In this document: positions 1 through 7,203 of the stretch, one piece after another
How the letters are laid out: each line of letters begins with the position of its first letter
Numbering within the stretch: position 1 is the stretch's first letter
Origin: Streptomyces katrae
GTDB taxonomy: Bacteria; Actinomycetota; Actinomycetes; Streptomycetales; Streptomycetaceae
DNA: 21,851 nt
Direction of reading: 5' to 3'
Assembly: GCF_000966975.1 (NCBI RefSeq)
Contig: NZ_JZWV01000149.1
Location: 1-21,851 of the forward strand
Position numbers and translations under genes: made by a program
Notes under the pieces: model-generated
Seen by the model: only the letters and a program-made list of their open reading frames with translations
Databases searched by the model: none
Told to the model about the DNA's origin: nothing

Positions 1-90
1 CGGAAGGACGATGAGACTGACGGGAAAGCCCCAACCCGTCTCTGAGACCGCCCGGCCGAGATCCCGACCATCCCGGTACCGGTCAGCTGT

Positions 91-132
91 TCCAGGTTCC
101 GGGCTCCAGGCTCCAGGCTCCAGGTTCCGGGT
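91..132. repeat. Six-copy heptamer tandem repeat (TCCRGGY)
   Basis: Six head-to-tail 7-bp units run without interruption: TCCAGGT, TCCGGGC, TCCAGGC, TCCAGGC, TCCAGGT, TCCGGGT. They lie in the non-coding stretch just downstream of the small wall-anchored protein gene on the minus strand. No gene is seen in positions 1-153. A weak 6-bp stem (GACGGG 19-24 with CCCGTC 35-40) lies near the edge. Function is unknown; slippage-generated microsatellite is the simplest reading. Confidence 0.8.
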
Positions 133-153
133 CCCCGTTCTCCGGCGCTCCGG

Positions 154-480
154 CTAGCTCACCCGGGATCTGCGGACCGAGAAGGTCACGAAGCCTGCGC
201 CCAGGCCCAGGCAGAGGGTGCCGCCCAGGACGTACGGGGTGGTGTCGACGCTGCCCGTGTCGGCCAGGGAGAGGACCGTGATCGTCGCCGGGTGTTCCTC
301 CGGGGCGATGGTGCCGTCGCCCGTGCCCTCGCCCGTGACGGTGCCCGTGTTGGCGGCGGCCGGGGCTGCGGAGGAGGTCTGGGTGTCCGGGGCGGTGGCG
401 TTCGCCGACGGGACGAACCAGAGGGCGGCGAGGAGGGTGGTCGCTCCGAGAGCGGTGAGCAGCGGTCGAGGTGCGGACAC
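154..480 (-). CDS. Small LAxTG-motif cell-wall-anchored protein
   Basis: This 108-residue secreted protein is predicted to be attached to peptidoglycan by a class E sortase. An N-terminal signal peptide is visible (hydrophobic residues about 7-23, likely cleavage after ANA at 27-29). A low-complexity Ala/Thr/Gly linker follows, then LADTG at 72-76, a hydrophobic segment at about 83-101 and a basic tail RRSR at 103-106. That order (LAxTG, membrane span, positive tail) is the sorting signal known for Streptomyces sortase E substrates such as chaplins. The start is GTG, preceded by a GGGGG-type ribosome site. A TAGCAT hexamer at 526-531 on the minus strand could be its -10. The mature region is only about 40 residues with no recognisable domain, so the function is unknown; it may be a structural surface or aerial-hyphae protein. 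Confidence 0.8.
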   Translation of the reverse strand: MSAPRPLLTALGATTLLAALWFVPSANATAPDTQTSSAAPAAANTGTVTGEGTGDGTIAPEEHPATITVLSLADTGSVDTTPYVLGGTLCLGLGAGFVTFSVRRSRVS

Positions 481-574
481 GGTGCGATCCCCCTTGCGGA
501 AGCAGCGAATTGGCCGTGTGCGCAGATGCTAGTGAAAGGGGCGGGTCGCGGGAAAGTCGAGGCTGTCAGGGGCT

Positions 575-580
575 TACTCT
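575..580 (+). promoter_or_regulatory. -10 box TACTCT, leaderless start
   Basis: TACTCT ends exactly 7 nt before the ATG at 588, so transcription would begin at or next to the A of the start codon. No Shine-Dalgarno sequence is seen between them. The -35 is weak. This spacing is typical of leaderless Streptomyces transcripts. Confidence 0.5.
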
Positions 581-587
581 CCGTCGT

Positions 588-929
588 ATGAACCCTTCTG
601 AGACATCACGGTACGTACGACTTCGGGTGGATTTGGTGCTGGAGGTATCGGATTCCGATGCCCTCATCGGCGCCGCCCTCGCGCACATCAAGGCCGACGA
701 GTTCATGCCGGACGAGGAACGCGCACATGCCGAGTCCGCGGTGAGGGAAGATGAGTCCGAGGCCCTGGCCTACCTCGTCGACCCGACGGACCTGGTCGCG
801 GAGCTCGCCGGCGTGGAGCTGGCCCAGGCCTCCTGGAGCAGTGAGCCCGTCGAATACGACCCCGAGTCCCTGGAGTGGGACCTGGACGAGGAAGATGGGG
901 TCTTCGAAGAAGAGGCCGACAACGCCTGA
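588..929 (+). CDS. Small acidic conserved hypothetical protein
   Basis: This gene encodes 113 residues and I do not recognise a named family. ATG 588 is chosen over an in-frame upstream start because the residues before it look like translated non-coding sequence and because a -10 box lies 7 nt upstream. The protein is strongly acidic, ending in a run rich in Asp and Glu (residues about 90-113). The N-terminal part, with alternating hydrophobic residues (YVRLRVDLVLEV), looks like a beta strand followed by helices. There is no signal peptide or membrane span, so it should be cytosolic. It lies between a wall-anchored protein and an L,D-transpeptidase but shares no obvious operon with either. 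Confidence 0.75.
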   Translation: MNPSETSRYVRLRVDLVLEVSDSDALIGAALAHIKADEFMPDEERAHAESAVREDESEALAYLVDPTDLVAELAGVELAQASWSSEPVEYDPESLEWDLDEEDGVFEEEADNA

Positions 930-960
930 CCGTGGGGTTGCACACATTCGAACGGAGTGT

Positions 961-987
961 GGAACCGATCCGCGTCGTTAACGCGTT
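961..987 (+). promoter_or_regulatory. Candidate ECF (sigma-E-like) promoter of the L,D-transpeptidase
   Basis: GGAAC (961-965) is followed after 18 nt by CGTT (984-987). GGAAC-type -35 and CGT-type -10 elements are characteristic of ECF sigma promoters, including the cell-envelope stress sigma-E of Streptomyces, whose regulon includes L,D-transpeptidases. The assignment is inference from motif plus target. The leader to the GTG start at 1074 would be about 80 nt. Confidence 0.4.
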
Positions 988-997
988 GTCAGGACGT

Positions 998-1018
998 GCA
1001 GGGGGTGATCCCCCCTGC
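998..1018 (+). other. Perfect 8-bp hairpin in the leader of the L,D-transpeptidase gene
   Basis: GCAGGGGG (998-1005) pairs with CCCCCTGC (1011-1018) around a 5-nt loop. There is no following T tract. It could terminate transcripts of the upstream small gene. If the candidate promoter at 961-987 is used, it would instead sit at the extreme 5' end of the transpeptidase mRNA and stabilise it. Confidence 0.5.
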
Positions 1019-1073
1019 CCGGCCCGATCCCGGGAATGCAGCCTCGGGGTTTCCGGCAACGATGGAGTGACGT

Positions 1074-2330
1074 GTGAGGACGTACAGCAAGCGGCGGCGA
1101 AGGTCCCTGGTGGCCGTGTCCGCCGTGCTCGGCGGCGTACTGATGCTTTCGGCCTGCAATGGCGGGGGTGACGACAAGTCTCAGGGCGGCGGCTCCGGCA
1201 AGTCCCAGGCCGAGGTCGACGCGGCGGCGGCGAAGGACGCCTCCAAGGCGAAGATAGCGATCACGCCGAAGGACGGCGCCACCAACATAGCCACGACCGA
1301 CGGAGCGAGCGTCACGGTAAGTGACGGCACGCTCACCAAGGTCGAGCTGAAGAGCTCGGACGGCGCGGCCGTCGAAGGCAAGATCGCGGCCGACGGCAAG
1401 AGCTGGAAGCCGGCCGGTGCGCTGAAGCGCTCCACGAAGTACGCCCTGTCGGCGACCGCGAAGGACGAGGCCGGGCGCGAGGCGCACGAGAACGCCTCCT
1501 TCACCACCCTGTCGCCCGAGAACAGCTTCATCGGCGACTACACGCCGGAAGAGGGTCAGACGGTCGGCGTGGGCATGCCGGTCTCGATCAACTTCAACAA
1601 GCCGATCAAGGACACGAAGGCCGTCCAGGCGGCCATCACGGTCACCTCCAGCAGCGGCCAGGAGGTCGTCGGCCACTGGTTCGGCAACCAGCGCCTGGAC
1701 TTCCGCCCCGAGCAGTACTGGCAGGCGAACTCCACCGTCACGCTGAAGCTGGCCCTCCAGGGCGTGCAGGGCGCGCCCGGCATCCAGGGCGTGCAGAACA
1801 AGACCGTCACCTTCAAGATCGGCCGGAGCCAGGTCTCCACGGTCGACACGAAGACCAAGAAGATGACGGTCACCCGGGACGGGCAGGTCCTCAAGACCAT
1901 CCCGATCTCGGCGGGCTCCCCGGAGAACCCGACCTACAACGGTCAGATGGTGATCTCCGAGAAGTTCAAGGAGACCCGGATGGACGGCTCCACCGTCGGC
2001 TTCAAGAACAGTGAGGGCAAGGGCGAGTACGACATCAAGGACGTCCCGCACGCGATGCGGCTGTCCACGTCGGGCACGTTCATCCACGGCAACTACTGGG
2101 GCGACGACTCCATCTTCGGCAACGTGAACACCAGCCACGGCTGTGTCGGTCTGAACGACGCCAAGGGCGCCAACGACCCGGACACCGCCGGTGCGTGGTT
2201 CTTCGAGAACTCGCTCATCGGCGACGTGGTCACCGTGGTGAACTCCCCGGACAAGACCATCAAGCCGGACAACGGCCTCAACGGCTGGAACATGAGCTGG
2301 GCCGAGTGGAAGGCCGGTCCGTCCGCCTGA
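1074..2330 (+). CDS. L,D-transpeptidase lipoprotein (Ig-like domains plus YkuD)
   Basis: This 418-residue extracytoplasmic lipoprotein is predicted to form 3-3 cross-links in peptidoglycan. It starts at GTG with GGAG upstream. A basic N-terminus (KRRRR) and hydrophobic segment precede a canonical lipobox LSAC, with the lipidated Cys at residue 28. Residues about 60-160 and 165-250 look like the two Ig-like domains of the LdtMt2 family. The C-terminal YkuD domain (about 255-385) carries IHGNYW and the catalytic signature SHGCVGLND, with nucleophile Cys357 and His355. A C-terminal tail rich in Trp (NGWNMSWAEW) follows, as in mycobacterial Ldts. Length and order match the family. A strong terminator follows, so it is probably monocistronic. 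A GGAAC/CGTT element upstream suggests envelope-stress control. Confidence 0.93.
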   Translation: MRTYSKRRRRSLVAVSAVLGGVLMLSACNGGGDDKSQGGGSGKSQAEVDAAAAKDASKAKIAITPKDGATNIATTDGASVTVSDGTLTKVELKSSDGAAVEGKIAADGKSWKPAGALKRSTKYALSATAKDEAGREAHENASFTTLSPENSFIGDYTPEEGQTVGVGMPVSINFNKPIKDTKAVQAAITVTSSSGQEVVGHWFGNQRLDFRPEQYWQANSTVTLKLALQGVQGAPGIQGVQNKTVTFKIGRSQVSTVDTKTKKMTVTRDGQVLKTIPISAGSPENPTYNGQMVISEKFKETRMDGSTVGFKNSEGKGEYDIKDVPHAMRLSTSGTFIHGNYWGDDSIFGNVNTSHGCVGLNDAKGANDPDTAGAWFFENSLIGDVVTVVNSPDKTIKPDNGLNGWNMSWAEWKAGPSA

Positions 2331-2358
2331 TGTGACGTGACGTGACCGCGAGGTGGTG

Positions 2359-2398
2359 AACGGCGGGGAGCCCCGGGCTTCCCGCCGTTCCGCTTTTC
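2359..2398 (+). terminator. Rho-independent terminator after the L,D-transpeptidase
   Basis: A 14-bp stem with one G-T wobble (AACGGCGGGGAGCC with GGCTTCCCGCCGTT, 2359-2389) encloses a 3-nt loop and is followed by CCGCTTTT. It separates the transpeptidase from the ABC permease downstream. Confidence 0.85.
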
Positions 2399-2493
2399 CC
2401 GGGGAAGCTGTGAGCGGGCTGTGAATACGGCCTTCGTGGCGCGTTCTTATGCTTCTCTCACCCTGGGCTTATCCGGCCATCACGGGTGCTTCC

Positions 2494-2499
2494 TAGCTT
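2494..2499 (+). promoter_or_regulatory. -10 box TAGCTT, leaderless start of the ABC permease
   Basis: TAGCTT ends 7 nt before ATG 2507 and no Shine-Dalgarno sequence intervenes, which predicts a leaderless mRNA. This also supports ATG 2507 as the start. A weak -35-like TTATCC lies at 2469-2474. Confidence 0.5.
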
Positions 2500-2506
2500 C
2501 GCCCGC

Positions 2507-3998
2507 ATGTTCTTCACCTACCTCCGGCGCGAGCTGCGCCGACGCCGGAAGGCCGCACTCGTCGTCGCCTCGGGGCTCGCCCTCGGCATCGCCCTCGTCA
2601 TCGTCGTCACCTCCGTCTCCGCCGGCATGGCCGCGGCGCAGGCCAAGGTCCTCCAGTCGCTCTACGGGCTGGGTACGGACATGACCGTCACCAAGGCCCA
2701 GAAGCCCCCGGAGGACGGCGCGAACGGCAACCGCCCCAGGTTCCGCTTCGACGCCCGCGGGGAGGGCGAGGGCGGTGACGGCGAGCAGAGCAGCGACATG
2801 GTGATCCCGCAGGGCTTCGCGACCCTCGACGCGGCCACCGTCGGCGAGGTCGGCGGGCAGGACGGGGTGGCGAAGGCCGTCGGCGGGCTCAGCCTCCAGG
2901 TCGTCAAGGTCAATGGCCAGTTCAAGCGCGGCGAGCTGCGCCGCGCCGAAGGCCAGGGCGGCGGCCAGGGCGGTCAGGGCGGCCAGAACGGCGGCCGGTC
3001 CGGCGGTGGCCGGGGCGACACCGTGCAGGGCGGCGGCGCCGACTTCGACGTCAACTCCTTCTCCGTGTACGGGGCGGACGTCACCCAGACCGGGATGGGC
3101 CCGCTCACCACCTCGAAGATCACCTCGGGCCGCGGCTTCCAGACGGGTGAGACCGATGCCGCCGTCGCCGTCCTCGACAGCGCCTACGCCCAGAAGAACA
3201 AGCTCGACGTGGGCGCCGAAGTCACCGTCAAGAACACCAAGTTCAAGGTCGTCGGCATCGCCACCGCCGACAGCGGCGACGCCGCCGCCAACGTCTACGT
3301 CCCCCTCAAGCAGGCCCAGACCCTCGCCGGCACCCCCGACAAGATCACCACCGTCTACGTCCAGGCGAAGGACTCCCAGGCGATCGGCTCCGTCAAGCAG
3401 GCCATCCAGAAGAACGTCCCCGACACCACCGTCACCACCTCCGCCGACCTCGCCGACACCGTCTCGGGCTCCCTCTCCACCGCCTCCTCCCTCGCCTCCA
3501 CCGTCGGCACCTGGCTCTCCTACACCGTCCTCGCCGCCGCCTTCCTCGTCGCCGGCCTCCTCACCTCCTCCGCCGTCTCCCGCCGCGTCCGCGAGTTCGG
3601 CACCCTGAAGGCCCTCGGCTGGAAGAGCGGCCGCGTCACCCGCCAGGTCGCCGGAGAGGCCCTGGTCAACGGCCTGATCGGCGGCGCCCTCGGGATCGGC
3701 CTCGGCCTCGCCGCCGCCTACGCCATCACCGCCGCCGCCCCCAGCCTCACCGCGCACCTCGGCGGCGGCGGTCGGCGCCGGCCGGGGCGCGGGCGGCGGC
3801 GGGGGCCGGATGTTCGGGCAGGGCGCCCGGCACGCCGCCGCCAAGGCCGTGGACGTGGCCCTCACCGCGCCCGTCTCCCTCTCCACCATCGGCCTCGCCG
3901 TGGCCCTGGCCGTCGCGGGCGGACTCGTCGCCGGCGGCTTCGGAGGCTGGCGCGCCTCCCGGCTCCGCCCGGCGGACGCCCTGCGCCGCGTCGAGTAG
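2507..3998 (+). pseudogene. MacB/FtsX-type ABC transporter permease, frameshifted
   Basis: This is a permease of the MacB/LolCE type, partner of the ATPase that follows. Its first membrane span (about residues 18-42) is followed by a large extracellular MacB-like core containing a Gly/Gln-rich insertion (about 150-180). Membrane spans near 340-365 and 390-415 come next, with the FtsX-like stretch REFGTLKALGWKSGRVTRQV between them. The reading frame is then lost in a G/C-rich run near 3758-3800. The natural C-terminus (MFGQGARHAAAKAVDV... to ...GWRASRLRPADALRRVE, last membrane span) continues in the next frame from about 3762 to the TAG at 3996-3998. The total length is 1492 nt, one base more than a multiple of three. 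Read literally, translation runs out of frame into Arg/Pro-rich residues and stops at about 4132, inside the ATPase gene. A sequencing error or a recent one-base insertion are both possible. Confidence 0.85.
3758..3800 (+). other. Frameshift site in the permease gene
   Basis: The upstream frame reads SLTAHLGG and then turns to an Arg/Pro-rich shadow. The frame one base further along reads AAAVGAGRGAGGGGGRMFGQG and runs smoothly into the conserved C-terminus. The crossover lies in a GGC repeat. Removing one G (or adding two bases) restores a continuous gene. There is no obvious slippery heptamer with a downstream stem that would argue for programmed frameshifting. Confidence 0.8.
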
Positions 3999-4053
3999 CC
4001 CGCGCACGTCCCCCCGTACGCACCCACCCCACCCCACCCGAGGGAACGAGAAG

Positions 4054-4740
4054 ATGTACCAGCTCACCGGAGTCACCAAGCGCTACCAGCGCGGCAAGCA
4101 GACCGTCGACGCGCTCGCCGGAGTCGACCTGACCATCGAGGACGGCGGCCGGCTCGTCATCCAGGGCCCCACCGGCGGCGGCAAGTCCACCCTGCTGCAG
4201 ATGCTGGGCGGCCTCGACCGGCCGACGGCCGGCCAGGTCGTCCTCGACGGCGTGGACCTGGGCGCGATCTCCGAGGCCCGGCTCACCAAGGTCCGCGCCG
4301 AGAGCATCGGCTTCGTCTTCCAGTCCTTCAACCTGATCCCCACGCTCACCGCCCAGGAGAACGTCGAGACCGCCCTCGTCCCCCTCGGCCTGAAGACGGC
4401 CGAGCGGCGCGCCCGGGCCGCGGAGGCGCTGGAGTCGGTCGGGCTGGGCGAGCGCACGGGCCACCTGCCCGCGGAGCTGTCCGGCGGCCAGCAGCAGCGG
4501 GTCGCGATCGCCCGCGCCCTGGTGAAGAAGCCGAAGGTGCTCCTGGCGGACGAACCCACCGGCAACCTCGACGAGTCCACCCGCGACGAGGTCATGGACC
4601 TCCTCGAAGGCCTCTGGAAGGACCACGGCCTGACCTTCGTGATGGTCACCCACGACAGCGCCCTCGCCAAGCGGGCGCCCCGCGTCGCGACGATCGAGCG
4701 GGGACGGGTGACGGTCACCGAGAACCTGTTCGGCCGCTGA
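4054..4740 (+). CDS. ABC transporter ATP-binding protein (MacB/LolD type)
   Basis: This 228-residue ATPase would energise the FtsX-type permease encoded 55 nt upstream. All core motifs are present: Walker A GPTGGGKST (38-46), Q-loop Gln90 (FVFQSFNLIP), signature LSGGQ (142-146), Walker B KVLLADE (161-167), D-loop around NLDE, and switch His200 (VMVTHD). The Walker A has Thr-Gly-Gly where family members usually have Ser-Gly-Ser, a mild variant expected to remain active. A GAGGGAACGAG ribosome site precedes ATG. MacB/LolD-type exporters move peptides, lipids or antibiotics; the substrate cannot be read from sequence. The gene is intact, so if the permease is truly broken the ATPase is stranded. 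It converges on the XRE regulator gene with only 22 bp between. Confidence 0.95.
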   Translation: MYQLTGVTKRYQRGKQTVDALAGVDLTIEDGGRLVIQGPTGGGKSTLLQMLGGLDRPTAGQVVLDGVDLGAISEARLTKVRAESIGFVFQSFNLIPTLTAQENVETALVPLGLKTAERRARAAEALESVGLGERTGHLPAELSGGQQQRVAIARALVKKPKVLLADEPTGNLDESTRDEVMDLLEGLWKDHGLTFVMVTHDSALAKRAPRVATIERGRVTVTENLFGR

Positions 4741-4762
4741 TCCCGCCGACCGTCGCCGTCGC

Positions 4763-5653
4763 TCAGGCCCGCTCCTCCGCGGGCGCCGGGGCCGACGGCG
4801 GCGGCATCGGGGCCGTCCACGACGACAGCAGGCGCAGGGCGTCCGCCGACGGGGAGCCCGGGGCGGCGTGGAAGGTGACCAGGAACTGGGCCGGGTCGTC
4901 GGGCAGGGTCAGCGTCTCGAACGACAGCTCCAGCTCGCCCACCAGCGGATGGCGCAGCCGCTTCACCCCGTGCGTCTTGTCCGCCACCGTGTGCGCCGCC
5001 CACAGCCGGCGGAACTCCTCGTTCTTCACCGACAGTTCCCCGACCAGCGCCGTCAGCTGCTCGTCGTCCGGGTGCTGGCCGGCGTACAGGCGCAGGTTGC
5101 TGACCACCTCGCAGGCCCGGCACTCCCAGTCGGCGTACAGCTCCGCCGTCGCCGGGTCCAGGAACACCAGCCGCACCAGGTTCCGCTCCGCCGCCGGGTG
5201 CGCCCCGAAGTCCCCGAAGACGGCCGCCGCCAGCCGGTTCCAGCCGATCACGTCCTGACGCCGCCCCACCAGGTACGCCGGTACGCCCTCCATCGCGTCC
5301 ATCAGCGTGCGCAGCTCCGGGCGGACCTGCTGGGGGCGCCGGGCGCGGCCGCCCCTGCGGATGCGGGGGCTCGCCAGGTGGTTCAGGTGCGCCGTCTCCA
5401 CTTCGCCCAGGCGCAGCGCCCGCGCGACGGCGTCCAGCACCTCCGCCGACACGTTGTGGCCGTGGCCCTGCTCCAGGCGCGTGTAGTAGGCCACCGACAC
5501 CCCGGCCAGCTGCGCCAGTTCCTCCCGGCGCAGCCCGGGCACCCTGCGGCGCCGCCCGTGGTCGGGCAGGCCCACGTCCTCGGGGCGCAGGCGGGCCCGG
5601 CAGGTGCGGAGGAAGTCTCCCAGTTCGGCGCGTTGGTCCAGGTGGTGGTCCAT
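4763..5653 (-). CDS. XRE-family regulator with MmyB ligand-binding domain
   Basis: This 296-residue transcription factor probably controls the divergent alcohol dehydrogenase gene. The N-terminal Cro/C1-type helix-turn-helix spans about residues 35-75 (VPGLRREELAQLAGVSVAYYTRLEQG, of which LAQLAGVSVAYYTRLEQG is the HTH core). The remainder (about 105-280) matches the MmyB-like ligand-binding domain, a PAS-like fold reported to bind fatty-acid-like ligands. ATG 5653 is chosen over a longer in-frame start because the extra 54 residues are Arg/Pro-rich non-coding translation and cross the operator region. GATACT lies 6 nt before the ATG, so the mRNA may be leaderless. This regulator/oxidoreductase arrangement is common in Streptomyces. 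Confidence 0.9.
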   Translation of the reverse strand: MDHHLDQRAELGDFLRTCRARLRPEDVGLPDHGRRRRVPGLRREELAQLAGVSVAYYTRLEQGHGHNVSAEVLDAVARALRLGEVETAHLNHLASPRIRRGGRARRPQQVRPELRTLMDAMEGVPAYLVGRRQDVIGWNRLAAAVFGDFGAHPAAERNLVRLVFLDPATAELYADWECRACEVVSNLRLYAGQHPDDEQLTALVGELSVKNEEFRRLWAAHTVADKTHGVKRLRHPLVGELELSFETLTLPDDPAQFLVTFHAAPGSPSADALRLLSSWTAPMPPPSAPAPAEERA

Positions 5654-5699
5654 AGCGCAAGTATCCGTGGAGCGGCGCCGCCGCGCGGGCCCCAGCCTG

Positions 5700-5733
5700 A
5701 CCCCCTCAGGGGTACGCACGGCAGTCCTAGGCT
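5700..5733. promoter_or_regulatory. Palindromic operator and -10 between regulator and alcohol dehydrogenase
   Basis: A perfect inverted repeat ACCCC-CTCA-GGGGT occupies 5700-5713 in the divergent intergenic region. A -10-like TAGGCT lies at 5728-5733 in the dehydrogenase direction, so the palindrome overlaps the expected -35 position (about 5705-5710). It lies 47 bp upstream of the regulator's start. This is the best candidate binding site for the XRE/MmyB protein. Confidence 0.5.
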
Positions 5734-5856
5734 CAGCAGGGGGCTGGGTGGCCGGGCCGCGCCGGGGCATGGTGGGTGTCATCGCAGCACGGACGCCCGG
5801 CCGGCCGGAACCCATCCGGAAGGCCGGCCGGCGTCCACGTCCGAGGAGAACACCCC

Positions 5857-6903
5857 ATGTCCGTGACCCAGGCAGCCGCCTACGCCGCCCCCGCCCCCAA
5901 GGCCCCGCTGGAGCGCACCACCGTCCCGCGCCGCCCGGTCGGCGAGCACGACGTCCTCATCGAGGTCAAGTACGCCGGCATCTGCCACTCCGACATCCAC
6001 CAGGCCCGCGACGGCTGGGGCGAGGGCATCTTCCCCATGGTCCCGGGCCACGAGATCGCCGGTGTGGTCGCCGAAGTCGGACCGGGCGTCACGAAGTACG
6101 CGGTCGGCGACCGGGTGGGCGTCGGCTGCTTCGTCGACAGCTGCCGCGAGTGCGAGTACTGCCTGGCCGGGCAGGAGCAGCACTGCGTCCAGGGCGCGAC
6201 CGGCACGTACAACGCCCTCGACAGGAACGGCGAGCCCACGTACGGCGGCTACTCCACGCACCTGGTCGTCGACGAGAACTACGCCGTCCGCATCCCCGAG
6301 GGCCTGGCCCTCGACGTGGCCGCGCCGCTGCTGTGCGCCGGCATCACCCTGTACTCCCCGCTGAAGCACTGGGGGGCGGGCCCGGGCAAGAAGGTCGCGA
6401 TCGTCGGCCTGGGCGGCCTCGGGCACATGGGCGTGAAGATCGCGCACGCGCTGGGCGCGGAGGTGACCGTCCTGTCGCAGTCCCTGCGCAAGCGGGAGGA
6501 CGGCCTGCGGCTGGGCGCCGACCACTACTACGCGACGGCCGACGAGGCCACGTTCAAGGAACTGAAGGGCCGCTTCGACCTGATCCTGTCCACCGTCTCG
6601 GCCCCGCTCGGCCTGGACCGCTACCTGTCCCTGCTGCGGGTCGGCGGCGCGCTGGTGAACGTGGGCGCCCCGGAGGAGCCGGTGGAGCTGAACCTGTTCT
6701 CGGTCATCGCCGGCAACAGGACCCTGGCCGGCTCCATGATCGGCGGCATCGCCGAGACCCAGGAGATGCTCGACTTCTGCGCCGAGCACGGGCTGGGCTC
6801 GGAGATCGAGGTGATCAGCGGCGACCAGATCAACGAGGCCTACGAGCGGGTCCTGTCCAGCGACGTCCGCTACCGCTTCGTGATCGACACCTCGACCATC
6901 TGA
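5857..6903 (+). CDS. Zinc-dependent NAD(P)-alcohol dehydrogenase (CAD/YahK-like)
   Basis: This 348-residue cytosolic medium-chain dehydrogenase oxidises alcohols or reduces aldehydes. Catalytic zinc ligands are Cys43 (GICHSDIH), His65-Glu66 (PGHEIAG) and Cys160 (LLCAGIT). Structural zinc ligands are Cys96, Cys99, Cys102 and Cys110. The Rossmann motif GLGGLGHMG is at 184-192. A Ser/Arg/Lys-rich end of the second strand ([10 protein letters not shown]) favours NADPH, as in cinnamyl-alcohol-dehydrogenase-like enzymes. The start is ATG with GAGGAG 10 nt upstream. It is transcribed divergently from the XRE/MmyB regulator and is its probable target. Substrate is not predictable; detoxification of aldehydes is the usual suggestion for this group. 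Confidence 0.94.
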   Translation: MSVTQAAAYAAPAPKAPLERTTVPRRPVGEHDVLIEVKYAGICHSDIHQARDGWGEGIFPMVPGHEIAGVVAEVGPGVTKYAVGDRVGVGCFVDSCRECEYCLAGQEQHCVQGATGTYNALDRNGEPTYGGYSTHLVVDENYAVRIPEGLALDVAAPLLCAGITLYSPLKHWGAGPGKKVAIVGLGGLGHMGVKIAHALGAEVTVLSQSLRKREDGLRLGADHYYATADEATFKELKGRFDLILSTVSAPLGLDRYLSLLRVGGALVNVGAPEEPVELNLFSVIAGNRTLAGSMIGGIAETQEMLDFCAEHGLGSEIEVISGDQINEAYERVLSSDVRYRFVIDTSTI

Positions 6904-6930
6904 CGGGTCCGGCCGGCCGGGAGTATGGAT

Positions 6931-7203
6931 CTACAGCGCCTCGAAGGGCGGCACGATGCGTACGACGATGATCAGCCGCGCCCTGGGCGCGGCGAGGAAG
7001 TAGAACCATCCCCCGGCGGCGTCCATCCGTCGCAGGCCGCCGGGCTGCGGGCCGTTGCCGACCTCATCGAGGTGGATTCCCATGTCGGCCAGGTCGACCA
7101 GCTGTCGGGCCAGACGCTCCACCTCGGCGACGACCTTGGCGGGCACGCCACCCGCCACATGGGCGTGGTCGGGGTCGTACTCCCAGCGCCAGCCGGAGCT
7201 CAC
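6931..7203 (-). CDS. Putative RelE/ParE-like toxin or small basic partner protein
   Basis: This 90-residue protein starts at GTG 7203, overlapping the stop of the upstream gene by 4 bp (GTGA), so translation is probably coupled. It has no recognised catalytic motif. Its predicted order is an N-terminal strand (WRWEYDPDHAH), two helices (VPAKVVAEVERLARQLVDLA) and paired strands (GGWFYFLAAP, ARLIIVVRIVPPF). This matches the compact RelE/ParE toxin fold in length and order. A longer open frame to 7368 exists, but its first 55 residues are a shadow of the upstream gene. The toxin assignment is inference from fold pattern, size and the two-gene arrangement. A plain hypothetical protein is the alternative. 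Confidence 0.6.
   Translation of the reverse strand: MSSGWRWEYDPDHAHVAGGVPAKVVAEVERLARQLVDLADMGIHLDEVGNGPQPGGLRRMDAAGGWFYFLAAPRARLIIVVRIVPPFEAL

Noticed and set aside
19..40. Riboswitch or terminator near the left edge
   Set aside because: Only a 6-bp stem with a 10-nt loop is visible and no known riboswitch core could be matched; the neighbouring gene is outside the window.
3758..3800. Programmed ribosomal frameshifting in the permease
   Set aside because: No slippery heptamer or well-placed downstream structure is apparent, and FtsX-type permeases are not known to use it; a base error or mutation is simpler.
2480..4027. A 515-codon minus-strand frame antisense to the permease
   Set aside because: Its composition is Gly/Asp/Ala-rich without any motif, and the plus-strand permease explains the coding signal.
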